The notes below the pieces were generated by a model that saw only the letters and a list, made by a program, of their open reading frames with translations, was not told where the DNA came from and ran no database searches. A program made the translations under genes and the position numbers. Below, in pieces: positions 1-11,080 of a stretch of 64,000 bases of DNA. Origin of the DNA: Alliaria petiolata (lineage: Eukaryota > Streptophyta > Magnoliopsida > Brassicales > Brassicaceae); assembly GCA_020283515.1 (NCBI GenBank), contig JAHZTW010000003.1, positions 7,607,587 through 7,671,586 on the forward strand. Reading direction: 5' to 3'. Position 1 is the first letter of the stretch. Each line of letters starts with the position of its first letter.

Positions 1-556
1 TTAGAAAGCTTTTATTCACATTTATGAAGGCTTTCCTAACCCGTATACATACAATCTTTTGTGTACCATTTAGAGACAACTCAAATTTAAAAGCCTCTAT
101 ACACATTTAGGAAGACTTCCCTAACACGTATAAATGCAATTTTTTGTGTACCATTTAAACAACAACTCAAATTTAAGAAGTTGTTAGACACAATTAGGAA
201 ATCTTTTCTAACACGTAAACATGCAAATTTGAGTTTTCTAAAACATTAGAAATTTAGGAAGCTGTTATTCACATTTATGAAGGCTTTCCTAACTCGTATA
301 AATACCATCTTTTGTGTACCATTTAGACACAACTCAAATTTAAAAGCCGCTATACATATTTAGGAAGACTTCCCTAACACGTATAAATGCAATTTTTTGT
401 GTACCATTTAAACAACAACTCAAATTTAGGAAGTTGTTAGACACAATTAGGAAAGCTTTTCTAACACGTAAACATGCAAAGTTTTGTGTACCAGTTAAAC
501 AAAACTCAAAATTAGAAAGCCGTTATACACATTTAGGAAAGCTTTCGTAACATCGT
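1..556. repeat. AT-rich minisatellite, monomer about 85 bp
   Basis: Five copies of a monomer recur, each with the phrase TTTTGTGTACCA (near 57, 140, 310, 393 and 481), an AACTCAAATTTA stretch and a short foldback of the form TTAGGAA-GCTTTCCTAA. Copies are about 85 bp apart. The first and third pairs resemble each other more than their neighbours do, giving a higher-order unit of about 250 bp. No coding potential. Confidence 0.8.
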
Positions 557-2560
557 AACACGTATAAAAGAATGATTTACAGTCTCCAAAGTTTTGTTTT
601 TATTAATTTAGTATGTCTCAAACTTAGTATGTATGACAAGGTAAAAACTAAAATCTCTTTAGAGCTAATATTAAACGTTTGTATAAGTCAGATAATGTGT
701 ACATTTAAAACTTAAATCTCTTTAGAAAGTCTTCCTAAAAAATTAAGGAAGCCTTTCCTAATTATGCATGAATCATTCCTAATTTAAGAAACTTTTTTTC
801 TTGAATTGTTAGTATTCAACACACCTATTCAAATTTAGGAATATTTTTTGAAAATTTAGAAAGACCTTTTAAATATCTATAAATTATTTTTAAATTGGAA
901 AGTTTTCTTAATTATGTCAGAAAGTGTTCCTAAACCATCTTATGAAAATTGTGGGATCAATGTTATTATTATGAAGAGTTAGGAATTGCTTCAAGGTCGT
1001 AACAATGGTGATCAATTTGATTTTCGTTGGAAATTTTTCCAGAATATATCCAAATAATTTAGGAAGTCTTTCGTATATTTTGAAAATGCTTTCCTAACTT
1101 TTTATTATGGCATTCTAAACTCGATTAATCTATATTATTGGATTCTATTTAAACATTGGAGTAGGAGCAATCAATGTCTCACAATTATGGAAGCACTAGA
1201 AATAGAGAAAAAACATTGTTATATTTTCCTAAGCAGGTTCTTACGTGGGTGATATTCAGGTGCTAACTTCTAAGATCAATGCTTTTTGGAAGGAAAAGCC
1301 TTCTCAAATGAGCTTAAAATTTCTTACAAATGTAGGAAATTATTCCTAAATCGTATGTTAATCACTAAATTTATAGATACTTTGTAAGCTTTTAGGAAAA
1401 TTTAACTAAAAATTATATGATTTTTTCCAAAATATTTAGAACTGTTTCAAATATTATAGAATAAAAAACTTTTAAGAAAGGTTCTTACTAGTTTAGGAAA
1501 CTCATTCTAAATAGTATGTTAATTACTATTTGATCAAATAAAAATTTAGGAAGTATTACTAAAGTTTTATGAAGGCATTCCTAAATTTTTTGAAAGTTTA
1601 TCTTATGTTAAGAAAACCTTCTAAAGATTTGGGAAGTGTTTTAATTTTTTTAGAAAAACCTTACTAAATTTGTTTGAATCTTTACTAAATATTTAGAATT
1701 TATTAAATTTTCTTTTTTTAGGAAGACTTTATACAAATTTAGGAATGTCTTCCTAAATCATATGTTAGTTACGGTTCACGCTGGTCAATAATTCAATCTC
1801 ATAATAAAATCCAAAATACGAGAAATGAGCTTGAATAAGGATCTTAACATAGAACACACACATACATAAGCGATGAAACTCATATGGTTGCCTTTTACCA
1901 AAAACTCTAACTTTGCCAGTGTAGGTGTAAGAAAGAGTAACAAAAAAATCACGATTTCTTCCTAAAGTACCTTAAACAGTACTTATGAAGGATCTTAAAG
2001 ACTGAATAATCCTTAAACAGTACTTTCATCTCTATTTACACCAAAGATAAACGTATAAAGTGAAACTTTATAACTTATGAAGGATTTCTACATATTCAAG
2101 AAGGTCTTCCCAAACATTATTTTGTGTCTTATTTTTTAGTTTGTTAACTTGTTTTTACCTTCAAAGAACCAAGGAAAAACAAAAGGAAAACTGATAAATA
2201 CTTTATTTTCTCTTAAACATTAGTTTCATACAATTGTATTTCAAAACATTAGTATCTTTAACAACATCAGTTTCATACAAGTACCTTAACTTTTAGACGC
2301 TCAGTTTCATACAAGTAAATTTCCCTCCAAACGCTCTTGTATTGCGGTACTTTTCTTGACGGTTGCAATAGATTTGCAAAAGAACAAAGAAGCAATCTTG
2401 TATTTTGCAATTGTATAGAAGTTGAGCTCTCTCACTAGCAAACAAATCCATACTTTCATCATTCACATTAATTTATAAAATGATGCTTGGAAATCAACCT
2501 GAGGCTTGGAAATCTCCAAAGTCATCATCTATTGCATGTTGAACGCCTATTTCTTTAGCT
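557..2560. other. AT-rich non-coding tract with dispersed TTAGGAAG motifs
   Basis: No open frame of note. The foldback motif of the preceding minisatellite (TTAGGAAGTCTTCCTAA-like) is scattered in decaying form to about 1760, suggesting a once longer array. Between 2220 and 2330 the phrase CAGTTTCATACAAGTA recurs in three imperfect copies. No gene seen. Confidence 0.55.
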
Positions 2561-2679
2561 TCTTTGTCTTCTTTTTGCAACGGATACATAGATCTCAGAA
2601 TTCTCTCCGGCCATATTCGCTTTGTCACGACCTCGGATTCCATTTGGTTCCCATAAGAGTTCTGATTTAGGTAGGCTTC

Positions 2680-2978
2680 TCATAAGATCTGATCTCTAAA
2701 ATCAGCAATGGCGCTGCAAAGCATCTGCTCAACATGTGGCTGCACAAACAAATGAGTACCATCAAGCACATGAATTATGAATTTCTGAGACGCAGGCATC
2801 GAATTGTTCATGTTCACTATGAACTGCGCCATCGGAATTTCGCTGCACACAAAAGTCAGGAAAGAAAACTGAATTAGTCAACGACTTCAAATTTTGTTAA
2901 TCTTCACTTTATAAGATTGGCTTTGGAAATGAGAGAACAGTACCAGGAGATGAATACTCCTTTGATGGCATTAACCAT
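2680..2978 (-). CDS. TFB5: TFIIH subunit TFB5-like protein (two exons)
   Basis: This encodes the small TFB5/GTF2H5/TTDA subunit of the nuclear general transcription and repair factor TFIIH. In the known family it stabilises the complex and helps the XPB-type helicase open DNA in nucleotide excision repair. The CDS is complement(2680..2842, 2944..2978), 65 residues. Exon 1 encodes MVNAIKGVFISC, the canonical plant start. The 101-bp intron has GT at 2943-2942 and AG at 2844-2843. Exon 2 carries the family core: IPMAQFIVNMNNSMP, KFIIHVLDGTHLFVQP and HVEQM. The C-terminus reads RDQIL then stop. The plant family normally continues past RDQ as NSYEKP, and the bases encoding YEKPT are still present just after the stop in another frame, so a 2-nt deletion has cut about five residues. 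The intron argues against a retrocopy. It could be a live gene with a clipped tail or a young pseudogene. Confidence 0.85.
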
Positions 2979-3092
2979 TGAGTTTTATCAGTAAACTTCT
3001 TTGAAAGAAGGAACAATTTCCTGTTAAAACAAAAGAAAACACTGAATAATCTGGGTTTAATTTTCAGCAAAAGAGACTCGATAACACATAGA

Positions 3093-3452
3093 GGGGTGTA
3101 TTGAAACTGAAATTTGGAAAAATTTGAAATGAAATTTTAGATGATTTTGTGTGAATTAGGAAATTTGTTATGATTTGTTATTAAAGTCTATGAAATCCCA
3201 CCTAAAACTATAGGATTTGGTTTTTTATTTTTTTAACTAACAAACCCCACCAAAACCACTTAAAATAACTCATAATCTTCTTAAATCCACTACTTAAAAT
3301 ATTTCCAATAACAGTGGATTTAAAGGTACATTTTCAAATCACTAGTTCAATAACATGAGATTTTAAAGGATATTTTAAAATTCATGCTTGAATAACACAT
3401 GATTTGTCATTTTAATACAAATCACTTGAAATTTCAGTTTCAATACACCCCC
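3093..3452. mobile_element. MITE with GGGGTGTATTGAAAC inverted termini
   Basis: The left end GGGGTGTATTGAAACTGAAA is matched in inverse orientation by the right end at 3429-3452. The 360-bp interior is AT-rich and non-coding. The G-run followed by TGT/ATTG resembles PIF/Harbinger-type miniature elements of Brassicaceae, but no clean 3-bp target duplication is visible, so the superfamily is uncertain. Confidence 0.7.
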
Positions 3453-3454
3453 AC

Positions 3455-3860
3455 TAATGTTTACATAAATCTAAAAATTAATTTTAGAAACAAAAAAGGA
3501 AAATAAGTTTATTTTACATTTTCCAATTAGATTAAAGAAATTGTATAATCGATTACTAATACTAAAAGGAAAATAAATAAAAAAATCAAAAAAGTAAATA
3601 AGAAAATTATTATTATTAATTAAGAATATATAAAGTAGGATGCGTCAAAGTTAGTAATTAACATGATCGTGAAACATGTCAAGTTAATCGATTAAATGTT
3701 GACACATGTTCAAAAATTAAACCAATTAGATTTTAACGTAATGTTTACATAAATCTAAAAATTAATTTTAAAAACAAAAAAGGAAAATAACTTTATTTAA
3801 TATTTTTCAATTAGATTAAGGAAATTGAATAATCGATTACTAATACTCAAAGGAAAAAAA
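3455..3860. repeat. Two direct copies of an AT-rich segment of about 110 bp
   Basis: The sequence from 3455 (AATGTTTACATAAATC) to about 3565 reappears from about 3740 to 3850 in the same orientation with few changes. The copies are about 285 bp apart. Non-coding. Confidence 0.75.
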
Positions 3861-5026
3861 AAATAAAATAAAAAAGTAAATATGAAAATTAAGAAAATAA
3901 AATCAAAAAATCAAAAAGAAAAATAAGAAAATGGAAAATATTTTTTTTTTCTTATGTTTTTCATTGTAAAAATAGATTTAACCATTTTGGTTATCCGTTT
4001 AGATCGCTACGGTTCACACTTCGAATTAACCATAAATTATTTATTTAATTTAATAAATGTTTAGTTTTTTAATTTACATAATAAAAGCTATTCGAGACTT
4101 AAGTTAGAATCATGATATAACTTAAATAATAATAAAATAAAAATATAATTTTATTAACAAAACGCCATAAAAATATGTTATTTTCATTATGATTAAAATA
4201 TATTAGTAAATAAAAATTTAGATTAATAAATTAATCCTAAAAAGAAAATGATTAAAAAAAATATATATATATATATACTTCAATGAAAATCTAAAATAAA
4301 AATTAAAAGTAAATAATATTAACTCTAATTTAAGAAAATATACATTCTTATTTTATAAAGCTTGATGTTTCAAATTTGATAAGTAACATGATCGCAACAC
4401 GTATTAAAGTATACCGATCAAATTTTGATACTATTAAATAGATTTTGTTTGAGAATGAAAAATTTATATTGTATTTTTCACAACAAAATAAATATTTATT
4501 TTATTATATCAAAATCTTATATGGAAATAGTAACATAATTTAATTATAAAAAATAAAAATAAAAATAAAAATAAATAAATTTTATATTTATTTTTTAATT
4601 TTACTTTTCTTCACAAGTGATCGGTTGTTTTTTTCAAATAAATTTTTACCGCTTTAAAATATTTTATTTAAAATCCGCATATATGCGGATCCTATTCTAA
4701 TGTTAGATAAAAAATCAGCGTGTGGACTATATATGATCTATGAACTTGCTTTTGTGTCATATAAGAGAATTTCCCTTTATTTTATACAAAAACTAAATAT
4801 TTATAGAATTACATATATATTTATTCGTCTAGAATAACTAGAATTCATGAGAAATAACACTGTTTCTTATTGTAATTATATATTATTTATATAAAACTAA
4901 TAATAGTATAAAATATATAAATTTCAGTTTTAACAGTAAAATTTTGGTTAATCAAATTTTATTATATAATATTGTATATTTTATATTAATATTGACCCTA
5001 GTAAAAAATATTTCTGCCTCCGCCAC
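3861..5026. other. AT-rich intergenic tract; element terminus at its right end
   Basis: Very AT-rich with homopolymer and TA-rich stretches and no supported gene. The last 20 bases (CTGCCTCCGCCAC) match in inverse form the GTGGCGGAG terminus of the element at 7976-8335, so this is probably one end of a decayed member of that family, abutting the next hAT element. Confidence 0.5.
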
Positions 5027-5969
5027 TAGGGATGTCAATTAGGGCCAAAACCCGCGTGCCGGCCCGATCCGACCCTGACAAAATATTGGGTTCAGGCTTT
5101 TATATTTAAGCCCAAAAAAAATCGGGCCTTTCTGACTAAACCCATTTGGGCTAATGGTTTTTTGGACTTAAACCCGACCGGACCCGGACTTACCCGAAAA
5201 ACCCTTCTTTTTATTAATGGAAAAACCATAATTTTCTATTCTTCCTATAAATCCCATTTATTAATGGAAAACCTCTAATTTTCTAGTTCTTCCTATAAAT
5301 TTCAAACTCAAACCCAAACCCAAACTAAACTAATTTTCTAGTTCTTCTTTTAGTATTAGGGCACATGTCTTGAACAAATATAGAAATTGTCTTCTACCAA
5401 GGCACGTTGAAGCACTGATTTGTACACGCACTTGGTTGGATGGATTTACGTTTCGTGATCCAGGTAACCATATTTATAAATTTTCAATGATTTTTTTATA
5501 TTATGTCAAAACCTAATAATTATTATTTTTATTTGTTATATGTAGATCTTGATGACGATGAGAATTTAGAAGGCGCCGAAGAAAATTCTAATCTTGAAGA
5601 TTCTCATCTCGACTCTACCGTTTCTACTATTTAAATTACGCATTTATTTATTTATTTATTTTATATAAAGATTTATTTCGATTTACTAAGTTGAACTTGT
5701 GCTTTTAACTTAAATTGGATTTGATAAAGCTATATTTGCGATTCTTTCAATTTGGATTTAATTTTAATAAATACTTTTGTTTTTAGTTTATTTTGTATTT
5801 GAATTTTTTTTTTTTTTAAAAGTCCAAAAAGCCTGATAACCCTGTTAGGGCCGGGTCGGACTTTAGAATTTAGGCCCGATATATTTTCGGGTCGGGCCGG
5901 GCCGGGCTTAAATATTTGCGGGCTTTACGGGTTTCGGGTCGGGTCGGGCCGGGTCAACCCGATTGACAT
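5027..5969 (+). mobile_element. Internally deleted hAT element
   Basis: The left end TAGGGATGTCAATTAGGGCC and the right end ...CAACCCGATTGACAT are inverted, with GC-rich GGGTCGGGCC subterminal repeats typical of plant hAT elements. The extreme right terminus (expected CCCTA) is missing, so no 8-bp TSD can be assigned. Only the last part of a transposase remains inside. Confidence 0.75.
5370..5634 (+). pseudogene. hAT transposase C-terminal dimerisation tail
   Basis: Two exons (5370-5463 and 5546-5634) with a clean GT-AG intron read LNKYRNCLLPRHVEALICTR followed by TWLDGFTFRDP, then an acidic tail ending DSTVSTI and TAA. The run from KYRN through VEALICTR-WL is the hallmark C-terminal hAT dimerisation motif. 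The DDE catalytic part and the BED finger are absent, so this is a fossil of a deleted autonomous element. Confidence 0.75.
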
Positions 5970-6725
5970 GCTTGTGGGCTACACACCACTGCTCAAACCT
6001 TACATCATATGTAAACTTAAATAGTTTAAGAAAACCAAAAACCTTAACTAAAGATAACGTCACAAAGCCCAAACGTAAATAATAAGCCCACAAAGTATAA
6101 AAGCTATTAACTAAAGATAAAGATAACTTGAGCACGTTGACAAAAAAATATGCGATCAACGGAAGATGTGCTACATCACGTCCCTTCGGATTCGAAAGAT
6201 TCGACCTCGAATCGGAACATACTCTGTGCTCCCAAACCTTCAATAGAAGCGTCCCATTTTGTTTTCTTTTCTCTTTCTTTCGAACTTTCCACTGATGAAA
6301 TGCTTCATATACCTTAAGCACCTTCATCTTCCCACCAACAATAGCAAGACACGTTACAATGAACTGCAACTTTGGCCCTACGTACTTTTGGAGAGGACAA
6401 TTTAGTTTAGGCACATTCTCTTTGTTTCTAATTGGAAAGTCACATGAACCCAAATTCTCTCTGAGACACACTCACACAAGTACCATGTGTCTTCACCACC
6501 ATCACCTAATGTTGTGCTCTGAAACAAATTTACGTACCATTGGTATGACAGCCAATCCACTCGTAAAACAACATAGACAATCTCGCTCGATCCAAAAATA
6601 CTCTCCTCTGTAACACTATCACCTAATGCTGTGCTCTGAAACAAATTTACATACCATTGGTATGACAGCCAATCCACTCGTAAAACAACATAGACAATCT
6701 CGCTCGATCCAAAAATACTCTCCTC
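5970..6725 (-). pseudogene. Unidentified broken gene, distal part
   Basis: On the minus strand the frame running away from the Cassandra insertion reads EESIFGSSEIVYVVLRVDWL and continues through a Trp/Cys-rich stretch. It then needs a frameshift near 6420 to enter another open frame of 187 codons (6471 down to 5908, the end running into the hAT). The join across Cassandra is in frame with 7556-7975 (..VTENSNG then EESIF..). I do not recognise the family. The general look (alternating aromatic strands and Cys near the end) faintly recalls post-LRR domains of TIR-NLR proteins, but that is speculation. Confidence 0.4.
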
Positions 6726-6734
6726 TGTAACACC
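6501..6734. repeat. Tandem duplication, period 117 bp
   Basis: 6501-6617 is repeated at 6618-6734 with very few differences. The first copy ends with TGTAACAC, the first eight bases of the Cassandra LTR that follows the second copy, so the duplication took in the edge of the inserted element. Confidence 0.9.
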
Positions 6735-6904
6735 CCGACCGCCCCTACCGGTTAGTCACCCATCCCTCCGTCGGGCTCGTGGGCCCGCCCCTGTCCCACG
6801 GTCGATGCGTTATTTTTTTCGGTGGCCCGACCGACTGATTTACTTGTCCCTGCAATCACCACGTGACATTTTTCCGTGTTTTGGCCTCACTCACACGGCT
6901 CCGC

Positions 6905-6985
6905 AGAGGACTTCTCGGAAGGTCATCCATCCTAGTGCTACTCCATCATAAGCACGCTTAACTCTGGAGTTCTCTTAGGGTAAGG
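6905..6985 (-). other. 5S rRNA-like segment in Cassandra LTR
   Basis: Read on the minus strand this follows the 5S rRNA core: an AACTCCAGAGTTAAGCGTGC-like box A region, then AGGATGGATGACCTTCC. A second copy lies at about 7382-7455 in the other LTR. It is part of the LTR and not an independent 5S gene. Confidence 0.8.
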
Positions 6986-7188
6986 GACCGGAAAAGGTAA
7001 GTGCACTTTGATGACATAGGTAGCCAAATCAATCAATTTAAACTTATTCAAATGGGTCGGGCCCGGATCGTTACAATTCTCCCCCACTCAACGGGAATTC
7101 GTCCTCGAATTCTGAGCCCGCTAGTGTGAACCTTAACCACCAAACCCCAAGACAGTCTCCTGGGACAGAACCAGTTTGACTTCTCTTG

Positions 7189-7200
7189 GCTCTGATACCA
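7189..7200 (-). other. Cassandra primer-binding site (initiator tRNA-Met type)
   Basis: TGGTATCAGAGC on the minus strand, two bases inside the 5' LTR (7203-7550). It is complementary to the 3' end of initiator tRNA-Met, the usual primer for plant TRIMs. Confidence 0.85.
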
Positions 7201-7555
7201 CTTGAACACCCCGACCGTCCCTACCGGCGAGTCACCCATCCCTCTGTCGGGCTCGTGGGGCTCGCCCCTGTCCGACGGTCGGTGCGTTATTTTTCTCGGT
7301 GGCCCGACCGACTGATTTACTTGTACCTGCAATCACCACGTGACCTTTTTCCGTGTTTTGGTCTCACTCACACGGTTCCGCAGGACTTCCCGGAAGGTCA
7401 CCCATCCTAGTGCTACTCCATCATAAGTACGCTTAACTCTGGAGTTCTCTTAGGGTAAGTGACCGGAAAAGGTAAGTGCACTTTGATGACATAGATAGAC
7501 AAATCAATCCATTTAAACTTATTTAAATGGGCCGGACCCGGATCGTTACATCCTC

Positions 7556-7975
7556 CCCATTAGAATTTTCAGTGACATCATCAAAAAAATCCAATGGCAC
7601 GTCAAACACAACTCCAAGAATGATTATGTCTGTCGTTGGTTGCTTAACATCCTGCAGAAGTGAATGAGCATGAACACTTGGTTGTTTCCCCTGCGAATGA
7701 AGCTTAGTACGAATCTCCATCTGCTCATGGCGAATGACTTGAGAAATAGCTGCTCCATCTTTCCTTACCCAAGCAATAAGAGATAAACAAGTGTATAATG
7801 GTGGTGAAGGAAAAGAGTTGGTACGAAGTGCCAATGCTTCTCTCACGTGTTGAAAATCAGAATGAAATGAAGAGAAAGAGCAGCACAACAACTTTCTTGA
7901 TTTACAAGCAACGTCACTCCAACAAATATTTGTCGTGGATTTTTGTATGAAACCTACTTGTGGGCTACACACCAC
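7556..7975 (-). pseudogene. Unidentified broken gene, middle part
   Basis: An open minus-strand frame of about 140 codons beginning near MVCSPQVGFIQKS and ending LDFFDDVTENSNGE at the Cassandra target site, where it continues in frame at 6720. It contains the phrase IILGVVFDVP, echoed by IFGVVFDIP in 8336-8640, which suggests the two parts derive from an internal duplication. Both copies also end with a near-identical stretch (CTTGTGGGCTACACACCACT at 5971 and about 7957). Family not recognised. Confidence 0.4.
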
Positions 7976-8335
7976 TCCACAATGGCGGACCCAGAAAAAA
8001 AAGTTACCAGGATAAAAATTTTAATGAATTAATTTATAATTATTTTAATATATAATATTTAGCACAAACTAAAAAAACAAAACTATAATCAAAATTTCAA
8101 GTTTAAAATCTAAATTAAAAATAAACATAAAACAAATTGGGCTTTAGGCCCCGATAAAAAAAAAGACAAAATTAAAAAATGGTGCAAAAAGATATTTAAA
8201 CTTGGATTTGGGGGTCATCAATTTTTAACCAATTGAGCTGCTAACATTTACATAATATTATTTACAATTATAATTTATATTTTTTTAAGGGGTGTCAGTT
8301 GACCTACATTCCCGTGAGTCCGGCTCCGCCACTTT
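7976..8335. mobile_element. Element with GTGGCGGA...TCCGCCAC termini
   Basis: The ends TGGCGGACCCAGAA (left) and GACTCCGGCTCCGCCAC-like (right, inverse GTGGCGGAGCCGGA) form imperfect inverted termini around an AT-rich interior. On the minus strand AGCTCAATTGGTTAA resembles a tRNA-type box A, so a SINE-like origin is an alternative. It separates two parts of the broken gene. A related terminus ends at 5026. Confidence 0.5.
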
Positions 8336-8640
8336 AATATTGCATTTCGAAGCACCACACTTGAATTCAAATAGGAACAAAACGGTTGGAAAGAACAACA
8401 CCGGCACGGTCGTACATGCATGACCAAGAAACATAAAATCTTCACAAGTCCGTGGTGGCCACATACAATTTGACATTGAATTCCATTCGACGCCAACCTT
8501 GTATTTTCCATTGTACACAAATATGTTTTTAGAAAGGAAGGTCCCAAAAAATGGTGGTGGCGTGAATTTGGTATATCAAAAACGACACCAAAAATGCGTA
8601 CGTTATGAAAGAAACCCGGCATTGCATTCAAACCAATCGA
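8336..8640 (-). pseudogene. Unidentified broken gene, proximal part
   Basis: Minus-strand coding-like sequence with a frame change near 8520. One frame gives FGVVFDIPNSRHHHFLGPSF, the next YNGKYKVGVEWNSM through FEFKCGASKCNIK up to the inserted element. It continues the same unrecognised gene as 5970-7975. No start codon context is clear. Confidence 0.35.
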
Positions 8641-8660
8641 AGGAAAAAGAAGATAATGTC

Positions 8661-8931
8661 TCCCCCCAGAGCTCTTCTAGCCATTAATCTCGCCATACCA
8701 TCAATCCTCGGGTCCGGGGGCACGAGCCACTTTTTGGGTCGGGATTACGAGAGTGTGCGGATCGGGCTCTGATACCATGTTAAGTTTTCTGGCCTTTCAA
8801 CTCAAAACCAATTGGCAATGAGTGGATTGGCCCAAGTCCCTTATATATTGCTCAAGGTCCCTCCCAACTTCCGTTGTGCGACATATCTTACACATACTCT
8901 CTAAAGATTAAGGTTTCATGGCCCATTAACC
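8661..8931 (-). mobile_element. Partial short-LTR TRIM (one LTR plus internal)
   Basis: On the minus strand: an LTR of about 154 bp (8931 to 8778, ending CTTAACA), then primer-binding site TGGTATCAGAGC (8777-8766), then about 100 bp internal ending in a G-run polypurine tract at 8668-8661. The second LTR is absent. It is closely similar to 12851-13127, so both belong to one Brassicaceae TRIM family. Confidence 0.75.
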
Positions 8932-8934
8932 TAT

Positions 8935-9110
8935 ATCCATGTTCAAAATTTCGCTAGGCGCTAATCGGACGTTCGGACTGGACCTAGCGCCTAGCAATAA
9001 AATCGGTGATTTAGCAGGAATTAATCGTGGATTAATCGGAGATTAGTTTTTTTAACATTTTACATATATATATATATATTATAATTGTATATAAAGAACT
9101 ACAAAACATG
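8935..9110. repeat. Fragment rich in GCTAGGCGC motifs
   Basis: Contains GCTAGGCGCTAATCGG and CTAGCGCCTAGC palindromic motifs followed by ATTAATCG repeats and a TA microsatellite near 9065. It resembles the common plant non-autonomous repeat built of CTAGGCG and CGATTAATCG blocks, a form also seen at 12727-12850. No ends could be defined. Confidence 0.4.
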
Positions 9111-9169
9111 CGGGCTCGGATGATTTTTGAGTACTTACCGAACTCAAGTTCGAACCTCTTTAGTGTTAT

Positions 9170-9365
9170 TTTGTTTATTTTATTACTTTTTTTAATAAAG
9201 GGCAAAAATATAATTTTCTTATCATTTTCTTCCTCATACGTGCAATTTCTCTACCCTAATATCGGCCACCATAATTATTTCTTCAGTTATTTCATCATTC
9301 TAAAAGGCAAAAATATAATTTCCTTATCATCTTCTTCCTCATACCTGCGATTTATCTACCCTATG
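9170..9365. repeat. Direct repeat with GGCAAAAATATAATTT unit
   Basis: A segment of about 110 bp (from 9199) repeats from about 9305. Part of it (CACCATAATTATTTCTTCAG) recurs at 12615-12660 on the far side of the solo-LTR-like sequence, showing that 9366-12600 interrupts or bridges related DNA. Confidence 0.6.
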
Positions 9366-10569
9366 ATGTAATCATCAAACCTGTGGTTGAACTGGAGCTC
9401 CATCAAACATGCCACTCAAGCCACCAAGGGTCCGACCAGGACACATGTGACTCTAATGGAGGCATATCTAGCCAAGCAGAAGGAGTTAAGAAGCGAATCA
9501 ACTTGTTCTAAAAGTTGACCCATCAGAGATTCACGCCGAAGTGGAATCAGATTAAGCCGAGTTCCTATGACGAAGTTATCCAACTTGCAAAACGGGTGAT
9601 GCCGAACTTACCCGAGTCGGATATACACGCATTAAATGGAGGATTCTGACCGAACCATGAGGAACTAAGTTGTAAATCAACTTTTTCTGGAGACTCAACT
9701 CATGATAGAATCATGTCGAAGTGGAATCAGCTCAAGTCGAGCTCATATGACGAAGTTATTCAACTTCTAATCCAGAGACGTCTCAGCTTGCCTTATTTGG
9801 AGTCTCACAAGTTAGCTCAAGATCAAACGTTTCTGTGGCGACCAGGAGACTTTAATAATGATCTAGAAGCGTCTCCAAAGGCCCTACAATACTCCAGCAA
9901 TCAGAGGATTAGGCGAATCCTCTTGTCCCTCAACTTACCAAAAATGGACCCGAGTGCATTCAAAGTGTTAACATTGCAACAGCTCCTTCCAAATCTGTTT
10001 GTGCACGTACTAAAGGCCATACACGTAGAGATGTCAGACGGGCCCGCCCACATCCAAGTGGACTTGTCCGTATCGGGTTCATTTTTTTCTTTGTCCGTGC
10101 GGGTCGGTTCGCCGCGGGTTGCGGACAAAAAATATAAGCTCAAGTCCGCCCCGCCCTTATTTAGCGGGTTTGCGGGTTTGCGGGCTGGCCCGCAGGCATG
10201 TTCTATTTAAAAAAACCGATCTTAAAACGATTTTAAGAACTTTTGAAGATTGTTTGTATTCTCGTATATTTAAAGCTTTTTGTAATATGCTGTTTGGTGT
10301 GCTTTGTATTGACTTAAGTCATATTACATTATTATATTCATGAAATTGTAAAGCCAAAAAATTTTAGAAAGGAGGAAAGCAAGTTATGGTTTACAATTGT
10401 AAACTTTACGAAGTTATGGTTTATTCTAAACGAAAAGAGCAAAACAATTATTTTAAAATTCGAAAGGGTTTACAAGCATGCTGAAAGGCTACATAATCAA
10501 TGACTAAAGCATGCTGAAAGGCCACATAATCAGTGATCAAAGAATGAGGCTTACTTCATGTTCGTCCAT

Positions 10570-11080
10570 AAGAAGATTAGCAGTCTTCATGTTCATCCAA
10601 AAGTGCCACTTTGAGCAAAGATTGAAGCTTAAAAACGCCTTTCTGTTTGTGAAGAAAATCATAAATGCTCCCCAGAGGTCCGAGCCATGAACTCTGATAC
10701 AGAAGGTTAAAAGTCAGCCGACCATACATACATATGAATGCAAAAACTACCAAATGAAATGTCACGAGAATTACAAAGCAAATAACATACAAGAACCTCA
10801 TCGTCCTGCTGAGAAAACTTCAGATACAGAACATACAGTAAAAAAATAATCAAAATAAGAGATGCACTCAAGAGTGTTAGTGGATCTTTAGAAAACCAAG
10901 TGCAAGAATGTAGCCATACTTTAAGCTCTGCTTCACGGTAATGCTTTGCTTCTTCAAGTCTTCTTCTACATCATTAACTCCTCTGTTTCTCACTACGGCA
11001 AGCCATTTCAATGCCAAATGAATAACAAAGAAAGCGAAGAAGGCGAGTTGCATACTGATGCTTATACGTTCCTTCAAGCA
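10570..11080 (-). pseudogene. Captured coding fragments of unknown gene
   Basis: Two minus-strand open stretches. One reads SSWLGPLGSIYDFLHKQKGV and follows a hydrophobic segment. The other is FFAFFVIHLALKWLAVVRNRG then VNDVEEDLKKQSITVKQSL, a membrane-type helix followed by a charged segment. Flanking GT/AG-like sites suggest captured exons with introns. I cannot name the source gene. They may derive from the VEP1 neighbour or a second locus. Confidence 0.35.

Larger units (their letters stand above)
6726..7550 (-). mobile_element. Cassandra TRIM retrotransposon with 5-bp TSD
   Basis: Complete 825-bp terminal-repeat retrotransposon in miniature. The LTRs are 6726-7075 and 7203-7550, each starting TG and ending CA on both readings. 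The internal part is about 127 bp and non-coding. It lies on the minus strand, because the primer-binding site and polypurine tract read that way (GAGTGGGGGAGAAT next to the 3' LTR). The LTRs contain a 5S rRNA-like segment, the defining feature of Cassandra, which is known to supply a Pol III-type promoter. The target duplication TCCTC is perfect at 6721-6725 and 7551-7555. It encodes no protein and would need enzymes in trans. Confidence 0.92.

Noticed and set aside
5908..6471. 187-codon minus-strand frame as one protein
   Set aside because: Its last 20 codons are hAT terminal sequence and its start is within a frame-shifted relic, so it is not an intact gene.
6905..6985. 5S rRNA gene
   Set aside because: The similarity is confined to the Cassandra LTRs, which are known to carry a 5S-like segment. 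No stand-alone 5S unit or spacer.
8275..8631. 118-codon frame as an intact gene
   Set aside because: Starts without context, changes frame when compared with the neighbouring open frame, and runs into an inserted element.
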